Assembly: GCF_019175385.1 (NCBI RefSeq)
Contig: NC_083341.1
Location: 20,716,203-20,780,202, forward strand
DNA length: 64,000 nt
Direction of reading: 5' to 3'
Source: Lycium barbarum
Taxonomy: Eukaryota > Streptophyta > Magnoliopsida > Solanales > Solanaceae
The notes under the pieces are model-generated. The model was not told the DNA's origin and did not search any database. It saw only the letters and a list, made by a program, of their open reading frames with translations. Both the position numbers and the translations under genes were made by a program. Below, piece after piece: positions 1 through 12,060 of the stretch (positions within the stretch are counted from its first letter, which is position 1; each line of letters opens with the position of its first letter).

Positions 1-1386
1 ATATTATAAATACCATAAATAGTTTACAACATAACTAGAAATGAGTATGAATTTGTGGAATTAACTACCCATTATTAAACTTCACTAATTTGCTAACGTT
101 CATCTAAGTCAGAAAAATAAAATAATATAAAATGTTAGTCACACCAAACATATAAACAAAATGTCAGAAGAATGAAAATGAGATGACAGAGATGGTGTAT
201 AAAGAGGTGAAAAAGCCATTTTTGACTTTCACGAGAGATTGAGATTTTTCGTGATTTTCAGCTCAAGCAAGATTGGGCACAGATATGCAAACTCCATACT
301 TCGGCTCCGGTTGTACATGCGAAACAAAGAAAATAATAGAAGATTAGAGTAACGATATAATTCTTTTATAAAATAAGAAAACAAAGTAAAGTAGCACTAT
401 CGTTCAATTTACAACTTATAAATTCAAGGAAATCCATATACACGAATGAGGACTTTAAAAAACGTGAACAATTAATCGAATTTCCACATCAAATAAACTA
501 AGAAACAGGCTCTATGGGAAATTGCAAATGCATGAGTAATCTTATGAATTCATTAAACTTTGATGAATCTATCATTTATGCGTTACTCTCATGTTGGCCA
601 GTACCCAAGCATAATGCCCATAAAACTGAAAAGCTAGTATCTCTTAACTGATACTCATCAGGACTTTAACGAAAGCCATGTGTTTAAAAAGCGTTATCTC
701 AGCCTTGTCTCGAGTGGCTTAAAAAAAATGAACATTACTACAATCCAAGGTCTACAGCTATGGTGTTTACTAATTCTGATTATATCTACTGCCTGCTTTG
801 GGAAGATTGGCCTCAAAATTAGGGAAAGGGAAGCACCACCCAAGCCAAAAACATTCTACAGTCCAATTAAAGCTAGATACTCAAAAAAAAATTCAATCAA
901 GCGATCTGAACTGAAATCTAACCGAAGCAGAATATGAAGCCAATCATTTAAGACACCAAACAGAAGCAAGACAAAACTGAAGATGACAGAATAGGATCAA
1001 TATAAGATTTCGGGATCTTTCAACTATAACATCTATTACTCATATACGATCAAGCCGGATCTACTTATATGAATTCTGGGGATGATTTAAATTAATTAAA
1101 ACAAACCGACACACAAGGATTCGGATATATGAAGTGAAGCTCAGATTAAGCATGGAATAAAAATGTTAAAACAATCATTTAAAAAAAAAAACAGAATTCA
1201 CAGATTTCAGATCCCAACGACAGATTGAAGATACTATAGAAGCAGTAGCTTATAAATAGGCTGAAGCTCCCATTTTAAGCAAATTTAGATCAAACACGAG
1301 GGGCAATATATCAAGCATAGAATAAAGGGGAAAATGTTATTAAGAAGGTTTTGAAACAGATTTGAAAATCGTATTAGCAGCAACTG
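1..1386. other. AT-rich stretch without a recognisable gene
   Basis: No ORF here looks like a protein and no splice-consistent exon series was found on either strand. The sequence is purine-rich on the plus strand and similar in texture to the neighbouring LTR candidate, so part of it may belong to a longer LTR retrotransposon remnant. Confidence 0.5.
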
Positions 1387-3556
1387 TGTTATCGACCATT
1401 AAACTGCCATTATTTAAACATAAAACATATACGAATACTATCAAGATACTAACTAAGACTAGATTGACTAACCACGAAACACACACAATCGAACTGACTG
1501 AATTGACAGACATGTGTGAACATGTAAGCACTTATAAACTGAAATTAAGGCAAACCAAATTAAGACATAAACATGTAGGACTGTTAACTATTAGACTGGA
1601 AAAACTAAACTAAGATGTGAACGTATGGACGTTACTAAAAACCGAAGTTAAACTAATTAAAACATGAATGTGCCTAATCCAAACTAATCAAAATATGCAC
1701 AATCCTGCTAAGTCACTAAACTACAACCTGACCAACTGAAAATGGAACAAGGTTTAATACATGACTTGTTAATGAAACTCAATACAGAATTCGGATTTAG
1801 AACCAAACAGAATTCAACAACCAATATCGACATGTTGTATGATCATTTTATCGTACTTAAATCTAAGCAGATTATATTCCCGACAGGGTATATCATTTGA
1901 ATAAATAGAGTAAAAGAGAGACGGTACTAGCCTGTTCTAATCATATGCGTAATATACCTAAGATATACACACCATGGTGTGTATATCAAATGTATGTCGA
2001 AGGTATATCTTCTTATTATCTTGATAACCCGATAATATATCCTATGTATATTCGACTCTAAATGGGTTCTAAATCCTGGAAACTTAATCTAAAACACCCA
2101 AATCACAGTGACGTCTTTCAAAATTCACTATTTGGCGATTAACACCCTATCCTAACAGCACTCAAACATCAAGCAAATAACAGGAAAACCGAGAAATTAT
2201 CTAGCTACTACAACGAAGACGGAAATGAGCCAGAATTTTAACTAAAGCAGAAACTAAAGATTAAGAGCAATAAATGTATCAGGGTCTACCTTTTTTGTGA
2301 GCAGTGAACGAGCCGTCGGGGTCTCGAATCTACACTCGTTAGGAACAGATTAGAAACTCACCCAAAAAGAGTTCGAAGATTTCTGTCGTGGCTAAAGTCC
2401 ACCAAGACAAAATGAATGTTTAAACGGTCTTAGGGTTGAGAATGGTAATAAAAAAAATGAAAATTGTAACAGATGCTATGGATTTCTGGATCCTCTAAAA
2501 ATGCTCAGTAATCGTTTTCTTCAAGAACGCTGAGTAAAATTGCTTCTCTCCTGGGAAACTCGAGGCGATTAAAACTTGTAAGCTATAGGGGAATTTTTGG
2601 GGTTCCAGATCTTGGGATTTTCGGGTCCGTCCCCCTTTGTCTAAAGTTGATTAGGTTTCGCTCCGAAAAATCCCCTCCTTTTCTCTTCCTCGATTTGTTT
2701 TATCTTGTTTCTTGCTAAAAAAAAGGAATATGGTGTTTTCGTTTTTTAAATCCCCCTCTAGAAGGTGGAGTCGTCCCTCCTTTTATGGGGGAAATTGGGT
2801 GAGTGGAGGAGCAGGGTGCGGCGGTGATGATGAAAAAGGGAAAGAGAGGAGCGGGGGGAGCGTAGGTAGGGTAGAGAGAGGAGTGAGGTGGGGTAGGGGA
2901 GCGTGGTGTGGGGTGCGGCGGCGTTGTGTGGGGAAGGGAGAGTATAGAGAGAGAGGGAGATGAGGCGGAGGAAATGAAGAAAGAAGAGAAAGAGAGAGAG
3001 AGGCGGAAAAGAGTAAGAGAAAGAGAGAGGAAGAGATTTAGGGCAAAAAGAATAAGTGGGCTGGACCGGGTCGGATAAAATATGTGGGCTGGTCCGAAAA
3101 TAATCAAATATGGACTGGTGGGCTGATTTATTTCGATGGGTAATGGGCTGGGTATTTAAAATGTGGGCTGATTATTTGGGTAGGGGAATAACATTGTATT
3201 TTAAGTCATTAATTTGGCTGAAAATTGTTGGTCCTTCATCCTCTATTTTATTATTGTTGGGCTTCTAATTTAACAACTAGTACAATATATACTATATGAA
3301 GACAATTAATAATTAATATTAAAAAAATAAGGATTTAACAACGTGTTGTTCTATAATTAATTTAACGAGTCCAAACCCGAAAAAATAAAATGATGACGAA
3401 TCATTTAAAATTTGTGGTAAAGTAATACTTATAATGTTGAAAAATAAAAGTAGCGAATATAAATAGCAGTGAAAATAAAGTATCTAGCTCGTCAATAAAT
3501 TTAGACGTCTGAATGAATAGAATTAAATAAAGGAGGGACAAAATTGGGTGTCAACA
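1387..3556 (+). mobile_element. Probable solo LTR, Ogre/Tat-like
   Basis: The right boundary GGTGTCAACA is a typical plant LTR end. The five bases after it (AACTG, 3557-3561) match the five bases before TGTTATC at 1387 (AACTG, 1382-1386), which gives a TG...CA element of about 2.2 kb with a 5-base duplication. The interior is non-coding, with a polypurine GA-rich tract and a GGGCTGG-rich part, as seen in long Solanaceae LTRs. No PBS or coding region follows, hence a solo LTR. The right end is more secure than the left, because a 5-base match can arise by chance. Confidence 0.4.
2855..3040 (+). repeat. GA-rich low-complexity tract
   Basis: GA and GGA repeats dominate this part of the LTR candidate. 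The long ORFs read through it on both strands are composition artefacts (Gly/Arg-rich or Ser/Pro-rich). Confidence 0.7.
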
Positions 3557-4144
3557 AACTGTATAGAGATATATGAAGAGGGGGGAGATTCACACAGAAG
3601 AAATCTACCTAAAACAGATATAGGGAGTGAAATGTAGTCTTCAGCTACGGGATGAACCTATAGGACTGGAGTTTACTTGACCAAATTTGACTCAAGATAG
3701 TGACAAATGGCTTTTTACTCTATGTTCCATTCTCTAGCAAAACGATCAATGTGTTGATATTCAAATATTTTGCTTAACCTCTATTCTGCAAATATATAGC
3801 TATCAGAAAGTAATTACTAACATCTTTTAAAAGCTTGGTTAAAGAAATGAGAGGATGGATGAAAGAGGTATTATAATATCATCCACATGCGCGGTATATA
3901 AGGAATCGCCTTCCAACAGTATCACATCGTTGAAGTTGAGTACTTGCAAAAGAATAATTTTATCCTAAGAGCCATAGAACGGAGCAAAGAGGACACCTTC
4001 TGGCCTTCCACTCAGTTGCATTACCATCTTTTAAAAATGAGCCAATATTTTAAACCTTTTCAAAGATAAGTAAACTTCTAAAAACTCTTGTAAAGCCAAA
4101 TTATGATAGAAAAGAGAACATAATACACTCCATCAATTCCATAC
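3557..4144. other. Non-coding stretch
   Basis: No gene or repeat boundary could be supported here. It may be the 3' part of the minus-strand transcription unit suggested at 5.0-5.4 kb, but no exon can be assigned with confidence. Confidence 0.4.
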
Positions 4145-4298
4145 GTATTCAACATTAGCAACATGAACAACAACAACAACAACAACAATATACTCAGTGA
4201 AATCCCACAATGTGGGGTCTGGGGAGGGTTGAGTGTACGCAAACCTTACCTCTATCTTGGAACATAGAGAGGTTGTTTCCGTATTCAACATTAGCAAC
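4145..4298 (-). mobile_element. TS/SolS-type SINE with 18-bp target duplication
   Basis: The body (4163-4280) reads on the minus strand towards a (TTG)n tail, seen as CAA repeats on the plus strand. It contains the GTGGGGTCTGGGGAGGGT block and the AGAGGTTGTTTCC block known from tobacco TS-like SINEs. It is flanked by identical copies of GTATTCAACATTAGCAAC (4145-4162 and 4281-4298), the target duplication expected from LINE-assisted insertion. The body is only about 118 bp, so the 5' part with the tRNA-like head is truncated. Confidence 0.9.
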
Positions 4299-5027
4299 GT
4301 ATAGAAATATAGAAACAGAAGATTACTACAGGATGTAATGCTATTCAGTAAGTACTTCAAGTTCTCAAGTACCATTATAAACATGCATATCCACCATAAT
4401 TATAGGATGCAAGACATATTAGAGGAGGAAGTTTTCTTTTGCTGACAAAAGTGGAAAACAAAAGCATGAGGTAGATAAGAAAAAATATATCAGATCATAG
4501 CAAGTAAAAGAGATGCATTCATTAAATACCATGTAGTTTCTTCAGATACCCCAATGTAGAAGTGACAGACAGCCTTAGCAAATTTCCCGACTAGATAATA
4601 GCAAAATAAAGTACATGTGCTCTCCGATGTTGCATTAACTTATGGGTCTGTTTAAGCAATTTAAACATCATACAGGTACTAAATTATATTTGGAATTTTT
4701 TAGTACAACTCGGACAAATCTGTAGCCAAAAGCAAAATGTCTAATAACAGAGATACTATTTGTCTGAAATATTAATATATTTTGAAACTTATTTAACAAG
4801 ATTTACTAAATCATATTCTTCAAGTTATGTGAGGAAATATCTGCCAATGAATGGTCTTTCTAGAATGTCAACACTCTTTGAAAAAGGGAATAAATTTGAA
4901 GGTAGATTGTCCATGAGGTTTCATTACTCATTCAAGAAATAACTGCAATTGCAACTGAAAACCCCCAAATCATACGGCTACTGAGATAAGAAAAATGAAT
5001 AGAATTAAGAGAAAAAGAGAAAACTAC
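4299..5027. other. Non-coding stretch left of a candidate minus-strand gene
   Basis: AT-rich with no exon that can be supported. If the splice sites at 5028-5301 are real, this would be intron or downstream exon sequence of that gene. Confidence 0.35.
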
Positions 5028-5440
5028 CTGAACATGAGAAGTGACATTCTAAAGTTGATTCGCCCAAATGGATACATCCCTGCAGAAATACACAAGACAC
5101 TTGAAGATACAACCAATAAGGCATATATCCAAGCCGGAACTGAATTAAAAAAAAACCAAATTTGAATTAATGGAGCAATAAAAGATGTAATCCGTTGTCT
5201 CAAAAGTCAGTACAAGAGCTATAAATTCAGAAGAAGAATAACACTTAAAAAAAAGTAACTAAATTAGATCGAAATTGGTGCAAATGAAGAGAGTACGCAC
5301 CTGAAGGATTGATGCTAGAAACTGCACCAGAGAAGAGGGTTGTTCAGCCGAACGGTTGAAAAGGGAAAACCTAGAGGCTTAATGGAACTAAAATAGGGAA
5401 AGATTTGGGAAATTTTTTAAAAACGGAGGGAGAAATAACC
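5028..5440 (-). other. Possible first two exons of an unidentified minus-strand gene
   Basis: On the minus strand a C/T-rich leader ends in ...CTTCAG|GTGCGTAC at 5301/5300. A second candidate exon runs 5079-5028 between CTGCAG| and |GTAGTT. The second exon contains an ATG at 5077 followed by 16 open codons (starts MYPFGRINF, rich in Met, Phe and Arg). The leader texture, the two good splice sites and the base composition look like the 5' end of a small nuclear gene. No downstream exon or protein family was recognised, so this could equally be a non-coding transcript or a gene remnant. Confidence 0.3.
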
Positions 5441-6119
5441 GCGCTGGCTTTTTGACCAAAAAATAGTAGTACTAGAATTTTAGGCAACAAACCATATACC
5501 TTGTTGAGAAAATGAAGTATTTTCTAACAATAAAAATGCTTTTGACAATAATATAATGGATAAAATTCCTATATTAGTTAAATGTGACAAAATTTTAGTT
5601 ATCGGAGTCATTTATCGCGCACAGCCCACCTATTATGATAAAATAAAGAAAATTCATGTGCTTAATTTTGTTATTATACAGTCCAACTTATGTATAAAAA
5701 TTACTATTATTTATAACAGCATTTCATTGTCTTTTTTTTAAACTGATTTTTCATATTATATTTTACCTTTCTAAAATAACATTATACTTATAACAATAAT
5801 ACCAATTATTATGGTGGTATATTTTTGATAAAATTACCTCTGATTGTCTTATTATTGATTTACCTTTCACTTTAATGGTACTAATTCTGGTTGATTTTAC
5901 AAAATTTTCTACTTCTGTTGCTAGTCATTTGTTTTCATATTTAAAACACCAGCTATATTCTGATGTCATAAAAGTCAAATATAAAAATAAAATATCTAAG
6001 ATGTCAATGATAAGTTTAGAGTTGGAAGACAATATATAACAATTAAATAAGATATAACATCAAATGCTATTAAAGTATATATAACAGTCAATCACTATAG
6101 CCAAAAAAATCCAGACGAG
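5441..6119. other. AT-rich intergenic DNA
   Basis: No gene seen. If the minus-strand gene is real, its promoter would lie in the first few hundred bases here; no clear TATA box could be assigned. Confidence 0.4.
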
Positions 6120-7000
6120 CGATGTCATTATATCAACGCTCGTATATGTTTCTTCCGTTTTGAATATACTTAGTATAACAATAACAACTACTACTACTAC
6201 AACTAACCCTCATGATTTCCAGCCCTTAACAACATTAAAATATGCATCAAAACATCCCATACTTCTCAACTCCAATGAGAATACAATATACGGTGTATCA
6301 CATGTATTTCCTTATCCGACAAGATGACTAAGGCTTAATCAAGCTCAAATACAAGTAAACAAGACGAAAACTTACCTCTAGAACTCAAAAATACTCTAAT
6401 CCAGAGATTACTTCACCATGAAGTACCTTCCAAATCCGCCACAAGAAGGGAAACTAGAACCCAACAAGCAATTCAGGACTTTTAACACTTTTATCTTTGA
6501 TTTCACCTTGGGTTAGCTTGAATATGCTTGGGAGGGATTTTAGGGGTGTTGAGGATATGGAGGAATGATGAAAATGAAATAAAATGAGAGAGGGTCGAAA
6601 ATATAAGCAAAGTTAAAATCCACCGCCTCTGATATACAGTCCAATATACAGACCGTAAATCAATATACGGTCCGTATAACTGGACCGTAAATTAGTCACA
6701 GTACACCACCCTCACTGTTTCCAATATATGGTGGGGTTCCGTATTCTATTATATAGTTCGTATATCAACCCCTCCAAAATCAATTTTCGTCGAAACGTAT
6801 TCTCTACAATTCGATTAATCGTTAATCCTTCCAACACCTACTAAAGGTGCTCTTAAACTCTTATAAACTCCAGATTAACATGATTAATCACTTGTAACCT
6901 CAAAGATAATTTCATCTTCCAATCTACGCAAGTTAATCTTTCAACAAAATTCTACGCGCGAAAGTATGAGGTGTATAAACATTGTATAACTATGTATAAA
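6120..7000 (-). mobile_element. LTR fragment (minus orientation) with TACGGTCCGTA motifs
   Basis: Read on the minus strand, this resembles the U3/R part of the chromovirus LTRs at 30.8 and 38.3 kb: repeated TACGGTCCGTAT-type motifs (6600-6760) followed by a leader-like CT-rich part and an AGGTAAGTTTT-type sequence. No terminal TG/CA pair or duplication was identified, so it is a degenerate fragment. Confidence 0.45.
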
Positions 7001-7567
7001 TAATGCATTCCTTGGGGACTCAAAAGTTCCTCTCAGACACCACAATCCATTATTTAATTCTCAGGCTTCTACCTGAAAGCTACTTACTATCAATATTGCG
7101 TGCTTCATTTTCTCATTCACCATGTTCCTACTGGAACAACTTACAAACTCCCTAGAACTCCCAATTCTTACAACATTCCATTTCATTTCCTCGCCAAATT
7201 TATCGTACTCTTCGAAATCAAACAAATCTAACGTACTTCTCTTCCTCTCACTCTCAATTTTCCCATTCCTACCAATTCTCTACTTTTCACACTGCTTCCT
7301 CCTTCTCCACTATCCATTCTATCATCTTTCTTCTTAATTATCAAACACCCAGATGAACTTTTCTTCTTCACTACACCCATGATCTCACATTACCCTCCAC
7401 ACTCAACCCTTAATTCAGAAAGGAAATTGGCGAATTCACCCCCCAAAGAGCTTTCAGAAGTTCAAATTCTTCGTTCAGTTATCTAACATTATCTTATCTG
7501 AAACAGAAAAAAGCAACTTTTTTTTGACAAATGAAAATTAAGGAAATTTCCTTGGTATTCAGTGAGT
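7001..7567. other. Non-coding C/T-rich stretch
   Basis: A 71-codon hydrophobic ORF at 7122-7337 is best explained by CT-rich composition. No splice signals or family motifs support a gene. Confidence 0.45.
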
Positions 7568-8052
7568 AAATTGATTTAGTTAATGGTTAAAAACACACAT
7601 GAAATATCACTTTTTTTATGAGTTTCCAACATGAATTGCGTTTTATACCTGACTATCACCAATTATTTATCAAAAAACACCTGGACTATCAAGTGTTTGT
7701 GTTTTCTATCTGAGCTCACCTACTATTTATTAAAATACATCTCGATCAGCGTCTGATGGTGCTGGAAACTTGCAAAAATATGATAGTTCAGATGTGTTTT
7801 TGACCACTATCTCTTACTTTTTTAATGTTTCAATTAATTCCTTTAATAATTATTCGCATAGAGTGCCATTTGGCACCATTTTTTTTTTAAAGAGAATGTA
7901 TGCCACGCGTCACCAAATACTAGTCGAGGTATGTTTTGATAAATAATTGGTGATATTTCAGATAGGAAATGTAAACACCTTATAGTTCAGGTAGGAAACT
8001 CACAAAAAGTGATACTTCAGGTGTGTTTTTTACCATTATCTCAAATTGATTT
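7568..8052. mobile_element. Mutator-type MITE with long terminal inverted repeats
   Basis: The left arm starting near 7578 (GTTAATGGTTAAAAACACAC) is matched in reverse complement by the right arm ending near 8042 (GTGTGTTTTTTACCATTATC). The arms stay similar for roughly 120 bp. Both flanks carry AAATTGATTT (7568-7577 and 8043-8052), a 9-10 bp duplication typical of Mutator-like insertion. No coding capacity. Around 7755-7830 there is a third, partial copy of the right arm, suggesting an internal rearrangement. Confidence 0.75.
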
Positions 8053-8679
8053 GCATGAGAAGAATCGACGGCGATCTTCACCTTGCCGGAAAGTTTTGGA
8101 AATGAATCGGTAGCAAATTTACCTTGTTGATCCGATCAGTGACGTAAAATATAGAATTGCAAGACTAAATTGTCGAAGGGTTAATTGGGGTAAGAAGTGA
8201 ATAGTTGGATCAAAGTGGCAAACTAGATGCCCGAATGAGCACTCAACTTAATTTTTTTATTTTTAAAATGATCTCCATTTTAGCCAAACACTAGCTAGCT
8301 CATTCCTATACTCTAAGGGAAGTTTCAAAACTAAGCAGGCTTCAAAATTTATTACACAATCTTAGCCGCATAATAAGATTTTACATTCACCGGTAGCAAG
8401 ATAATTTTAATATCAAATAAAAAATATATATAACCATCAACACTCTCCTGTAATCATGTTAATTTTCAACTCCCAGGCACACTCTTCCTAATTTATCCCA
8501 AGAACCTGACTTCCACCAGAAATGCAATATGGCAAATAGTATATCTAATTGATAATATTTAATAATTCAAAAGGTATAAAAGTGTAAAAATTTCATTATA
8601 TACTTTGGAATAATTCTGGTATATTGAATATTTAATTATACAAAGTTGGGAGGGTCATGGCTCAATCTATTGCAGCCCA
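8053..8679. other. Non-coding stretch
   Basis: No gene or element boundary found; AT-rich with runs of A and T. Confidence 0.4.
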
Positions 8680-9149
8680 AGTAATATTTGGGCAATTTGC
8701 ATGATTGTCCTTATTCGGGGGTGGTCTTTAATTTTTGCCCCTCAAATTTCTAGTCTTTAATTTTTGCCTTTCACCTAAAATACCCGAGCTTCTGGGTTCG
8801 AACCCCGGCTCAATAAAAAAAAATGGCAAGGCAGAGTTTCGTTGCAAAATTAGGCCTATTTAGGCAAAATTTAAGTCTTAAGGCTAACTTCTGCAAAATT
8901 CCAGCAGAGTGAAAAAAAAAATTGCCTTAAGGCAAACCTCTGTCTTAAGGCAAAAGTCTACCTTAAGGCACAGGCAAACCTCTGCCTTATAAGTTAGACA
9001 TTTTGCGAAGCCTTGCCTTGATTTTTTTTTTGTCCTGAGCGGTACCCAGAACCTCGGGGTATTTTCGGCCATTTTTTTTCAGCGAAGGACAAATTAAAGA
9101 CCAGCGCCTTTGAAGGGAAATCCGAGCAAAAAAATAGTAATATTTGGGT
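8680..9149. mobile_element. Fold-back element with 13-bp flanking duplication
   Basis: The arms around 8725-8800 and 9045-9115 are inverted copies (AAATACCC(C)GAG.TTCTGGGT on one side, ACCCAGAACCTCGGGGTATTT on the other). The flanks share AGTAATATTTGGG (8680-8692 and 9136-9148). The centre holds short GCCTTAAGGCA-like repeats. GGGTTCGAACCCC at about 8789 looks like a tRNA T-arm, but it sits inside the inverted arm and has no tRNA around it. The class is uncertain; the long duplication is unusual for a DNA transposon. Confidence 0.6.
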
Positions 9150-9224
9150 CAATTTTAGCCCAACAAATTCATTAACTCAGCCCACTTTTACCCGCCAATA
9201 TCCACCCCAACCCATCCACACCCC

Positions 9225-9856
9225 AAATCGTAGCCAAAGATCATTTTATATTTAGCTACGAATTTATTTCGTAGCAAATGGTTGAATCTTTCAACTACAA
9301 ATTTTAAATCGTCTCTATTTAAAACGTTGCATATTTTGTGACAAAATATTGATGTCACCAAGTCCCATATTGATTAAAGACACTAAAATGATCGTCACTA
9401 ATTCTTTATATTATTAGTGACAAAAATTAATGTCACAATTAAATAGGAAATTTTGTAGCTAAAGCTTACAATATTTAACTACAAACTCTAATTTGTCGCT
9501 ACAATGACAATGTATTTTTTGTGACGAAATTTTTTTGTATCCAAAATTTAACTATATTTAAGACAAATAATAATTTGTCACTAATTGGGTACATTATTAG
9601 TGACAAAATAATGTGTCACTGATTACTTATAATTCGTGGCTAATGTTACTCAAAAAAATGGCGCCAACTCATTTTTGGTGGGAAATTTTATAGGACAAAA
9701 TTTTTGCTACGAATTTGTGTGTTTCGTCACTAAAAGTATATGGGTCATATATTTGAACACAAAACATAAATTTTGTCACAAAAAGTGAACAATTAGTGAT
9801 GACTTATGTGTCGTAGCTATGAATTTCGTAGCTAAATATCACATTTGTTGTAGTGA
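9225..9856. mobile_element. Terminal part of a CACTA-type element
   Basis: The block ends in TTTGTTGTAGTG (9845-9856), the reverse complement of a CACTACAAC terminus. It is filled with short degenerate repeats in both orientations (TAGCTACGAA, GTGACAAAA, TTCGTAGC), the subterminal repeat pattern of En/Spm (CACTA) elements. No matching CACTA 5' end lies nearby and there is no coding sequence, so it is a truncated or deletion derivative. Confidence 0.6.
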
Positions 9857-9954
9857 ATTCACACCTCAACATCACCAATTCTGACTTTATCTCACACCAA
9901 CTTCATCCCCCCATGTTAGACTGGGATTATTTGTCACTTGATGATGCTTATTTC

Positions 9955-10110
9955 CAGTGGCGGATCCAGGATTTTCACTCAGGGTGTTCAAAAGTTAATA
10001 TATATGTACATGAACACAGAAAATTTATCCTAAATATACACTGTAATTTTTTGTCCGGGGTGTTCGGGTGAACAACCCGGCCTCTTACTGCATCCCCCCT
10101 GCTTGTTCCA
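9955..10110 (+). mobile_element. Short Solanaceae repeat (GTGGCGGATCCAGGA type)
   Basis: Begins CAGTGGCGGATCCAGGATT and continues with the CAGGGTGTTCAAAA block, the TACACTGTAATTTTTTGTC block and the GGGTGTTCGGGTGAACAACC block of a very common non-coding Solanaceae repeat. Related fragments lie near 42540 and in CNGC intron 1 near 45846. Confidence 0.7.
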
Positions 10111-11310
10111 CTGCCTTATTTGGTGATATTTGGTCTAACTCAAAAGATAGCACATAGGCATTTGGTGAAGAAATAAACATCTATATCTGTACGTTAAGGC
10201 TGAAATATTAGATTATCTACAAATTGCATAAATGAACTATGAAACATGCATGAGGATTGAGGTGCCTTATGATGTCTTGTTGCTATTGTTCTTTGCACAA
10301 TAATCGCGTAGCGCCTCGTTCATGTCATCGTTAAAATAGAATATATATTCTGTTTGTGATTTGGGTCCTTACTTTCAGCATCACCTTTTTTTTTTTCCTC
10401 TCTCTCTCTCTATCTTTTTGTAAAGCTAGCCGCATAAATGGTGAATGGGGCCACGGGGTAAAATTGTTATGCTCGAGGTTTTTCGTTGTGCGGTAGTCAA
10501 GCCTGACACTTGAGTCAGCCGCAAAGTAAAATGAAAAAGAACAACACAAGACACAATATACTGGAAACCCTTCCCCAACTTGTATAATTAGGAAATCCCT
10601 CAACTGATAGGACTTTCAAATTGATTGAAACACTTGGCAAAATAATATGTCATGGCTGGATAGGTGTTGTGAGACAACGAGATTCGAGCAATAATAATGA
10701 AAAAGAAGAACAAACAATTTTAACGTGAAAATTCTCAAAAGAAAGAAAATCACGATTGTCACCACTCTTATTATTCAATGAAAGATGTATTTACAAAGAT
10801 ACATAATTACGAAGGAAAACCATGTATATATAGGCTGCAAAAGACCCTAAACCCTGTGGAAATCGGATGTCCTCTAAGTCGGTTTCCAAGTAGGAACTTG
10901 GAAACCAATCACTTTTTCTAAAGTTGATAGGACCTGATCCTTACATTAGTCCACAGACATAACAATAGGGACAAGGAATAATTGCCCGACTGCTTTTCCA
11001 TGTGCCTAACATGCTTGTCAACCGTTCCGTGAGGTCTCCTCTTTCCCTTCGCTCCGTAAAATGTCACGGTTTTAATCGTGTCCATAGTTGGTGGACGTAG
11101 TATCAAACCTTCAGCTACATTGTGGCTATGGTTGGGCAACTATGGCCATACCACATTAGACTGTGTCCTTAATTTTCCATGTTCAATCGTAATGTCCACG
11201 GTTGAAGCCACAATTTCAGAAATTGGCCAAACCCATAAAGTTTACCTGTGATACCCTATTTAAAGCTTTTTTCATATCTTTTTAAACTTAGCCACATTTT
11301 TTTAGGTTTT
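10111..11310. other. Intergenic DNA; right end is the target of the 30-kb nested insertion
   Basis: No gene seen. From about 10640 the sequence has LTR-like texture. The last 60 bases (AACTTAGCCACATTTTTTTAGGTTTT) match the repeats immediately after 41615, which shows that the two flanks were once contiguous. Confidence 0.5.
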
Positions 11311-12060
11311 TGTTATAAGCTGTGCGTCCATCAAACAGTATATGGAGAGACCTGGTTGTCTACTAGTTCTCTTAGACAGTAAAGGAGGTAAATAACAAAA
11401 GACTTTACTGTGAAAAACTCCTTGCTCATGAGATTAAAAAACCGTGACCTGCCACGTAGGATCATGACCTGCCACGTAGGATTTCAACTTCACTATCACC
11501 TAGCAACTTTAGATTACAACCTCTTGCAATCTAGGAATTTAACTCACATAAATCCCTCACCCTTATAATACTTATTGTAAGCTACACCTCTTGACTACCC
11601 TTAGCTAAGCTCACAACCACGTTTGACTAACTCTAGCCAAAAAACAAATACACTTGACTAGCTCTAGCCAAGGGTACCACTCAAGAGCTTAGACGTAATC
11701 TGGTGTCTGGATCAAGTTCTTCAGGTTGTAAGTGACTTTGTTCTTGAGAGCAGTTGAGAACTCGTGGCGGTAAGAATTTGTGTAAGATAGTTTAGGTTTT
11801 CAAGTGATACACAATATGTTGGAACAATTTGTATATATATTGGGGAACATATGGGTGAGATAGAGGCCATTCATCCCATGTTTGAATTAAAGCATGGGCC
11901 GCAACATTGCTGTACAGTTGTGTAGTTTGCAGTGTAGCTTTACAGTTAGTGCTGCTAACTGTATGACATATAGAGAGAGCAGATCGTGAACCAAGTCTTT
12001 CTTTCTATTTCTCCAGCAGTTTGACAACTATTAAAATATAGAATGAACTTTGTTTGATCA
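11311..12060 (-). repeat. 3' LTR of the Copia-like element
   Basis: 750 bp, beginning TGTTATAAGC and ending TTTGATCA in plus orientation, i.e. TG...CA on either strand. The first about 340 bp match 16976-17321 and the last about 240 bp match 41372-41615. On the minus strand it is preceded by AAAAGGGGGAAAAT (12061-12075), a good polypurine tract. It contains a 24-bp direct repeat (GACCTGCCACGTAGGAT, near 11448 and 11466) absent from the other LTR. Confidence 0.8.

Noticed and set aside
2712..3107. Gly/Arg-rich and Ser/Pro-rich ORFs on both strands
   Set aside because: Produced by the GA-rich tract of the LTR candidate; no splice or family support.
7122..7337. 71-codon hydrophobic ORF
   Set aside because: Low-complexity CT-rich sequence; no signal, splice or family evidence.
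8770..8810. tRNA gene suggested by GGGTTCGAACCCCGG
   Set aside because: No acceptor stem, D-arm or anticodon arm can be built around it; it is part of a fold-back arm.
10331..11139. Two minus-strand ORFs of 73-90 codons
   Set aside because: Lie in repeat-like intergenic DNA and show no recognisable motif or exon structure.
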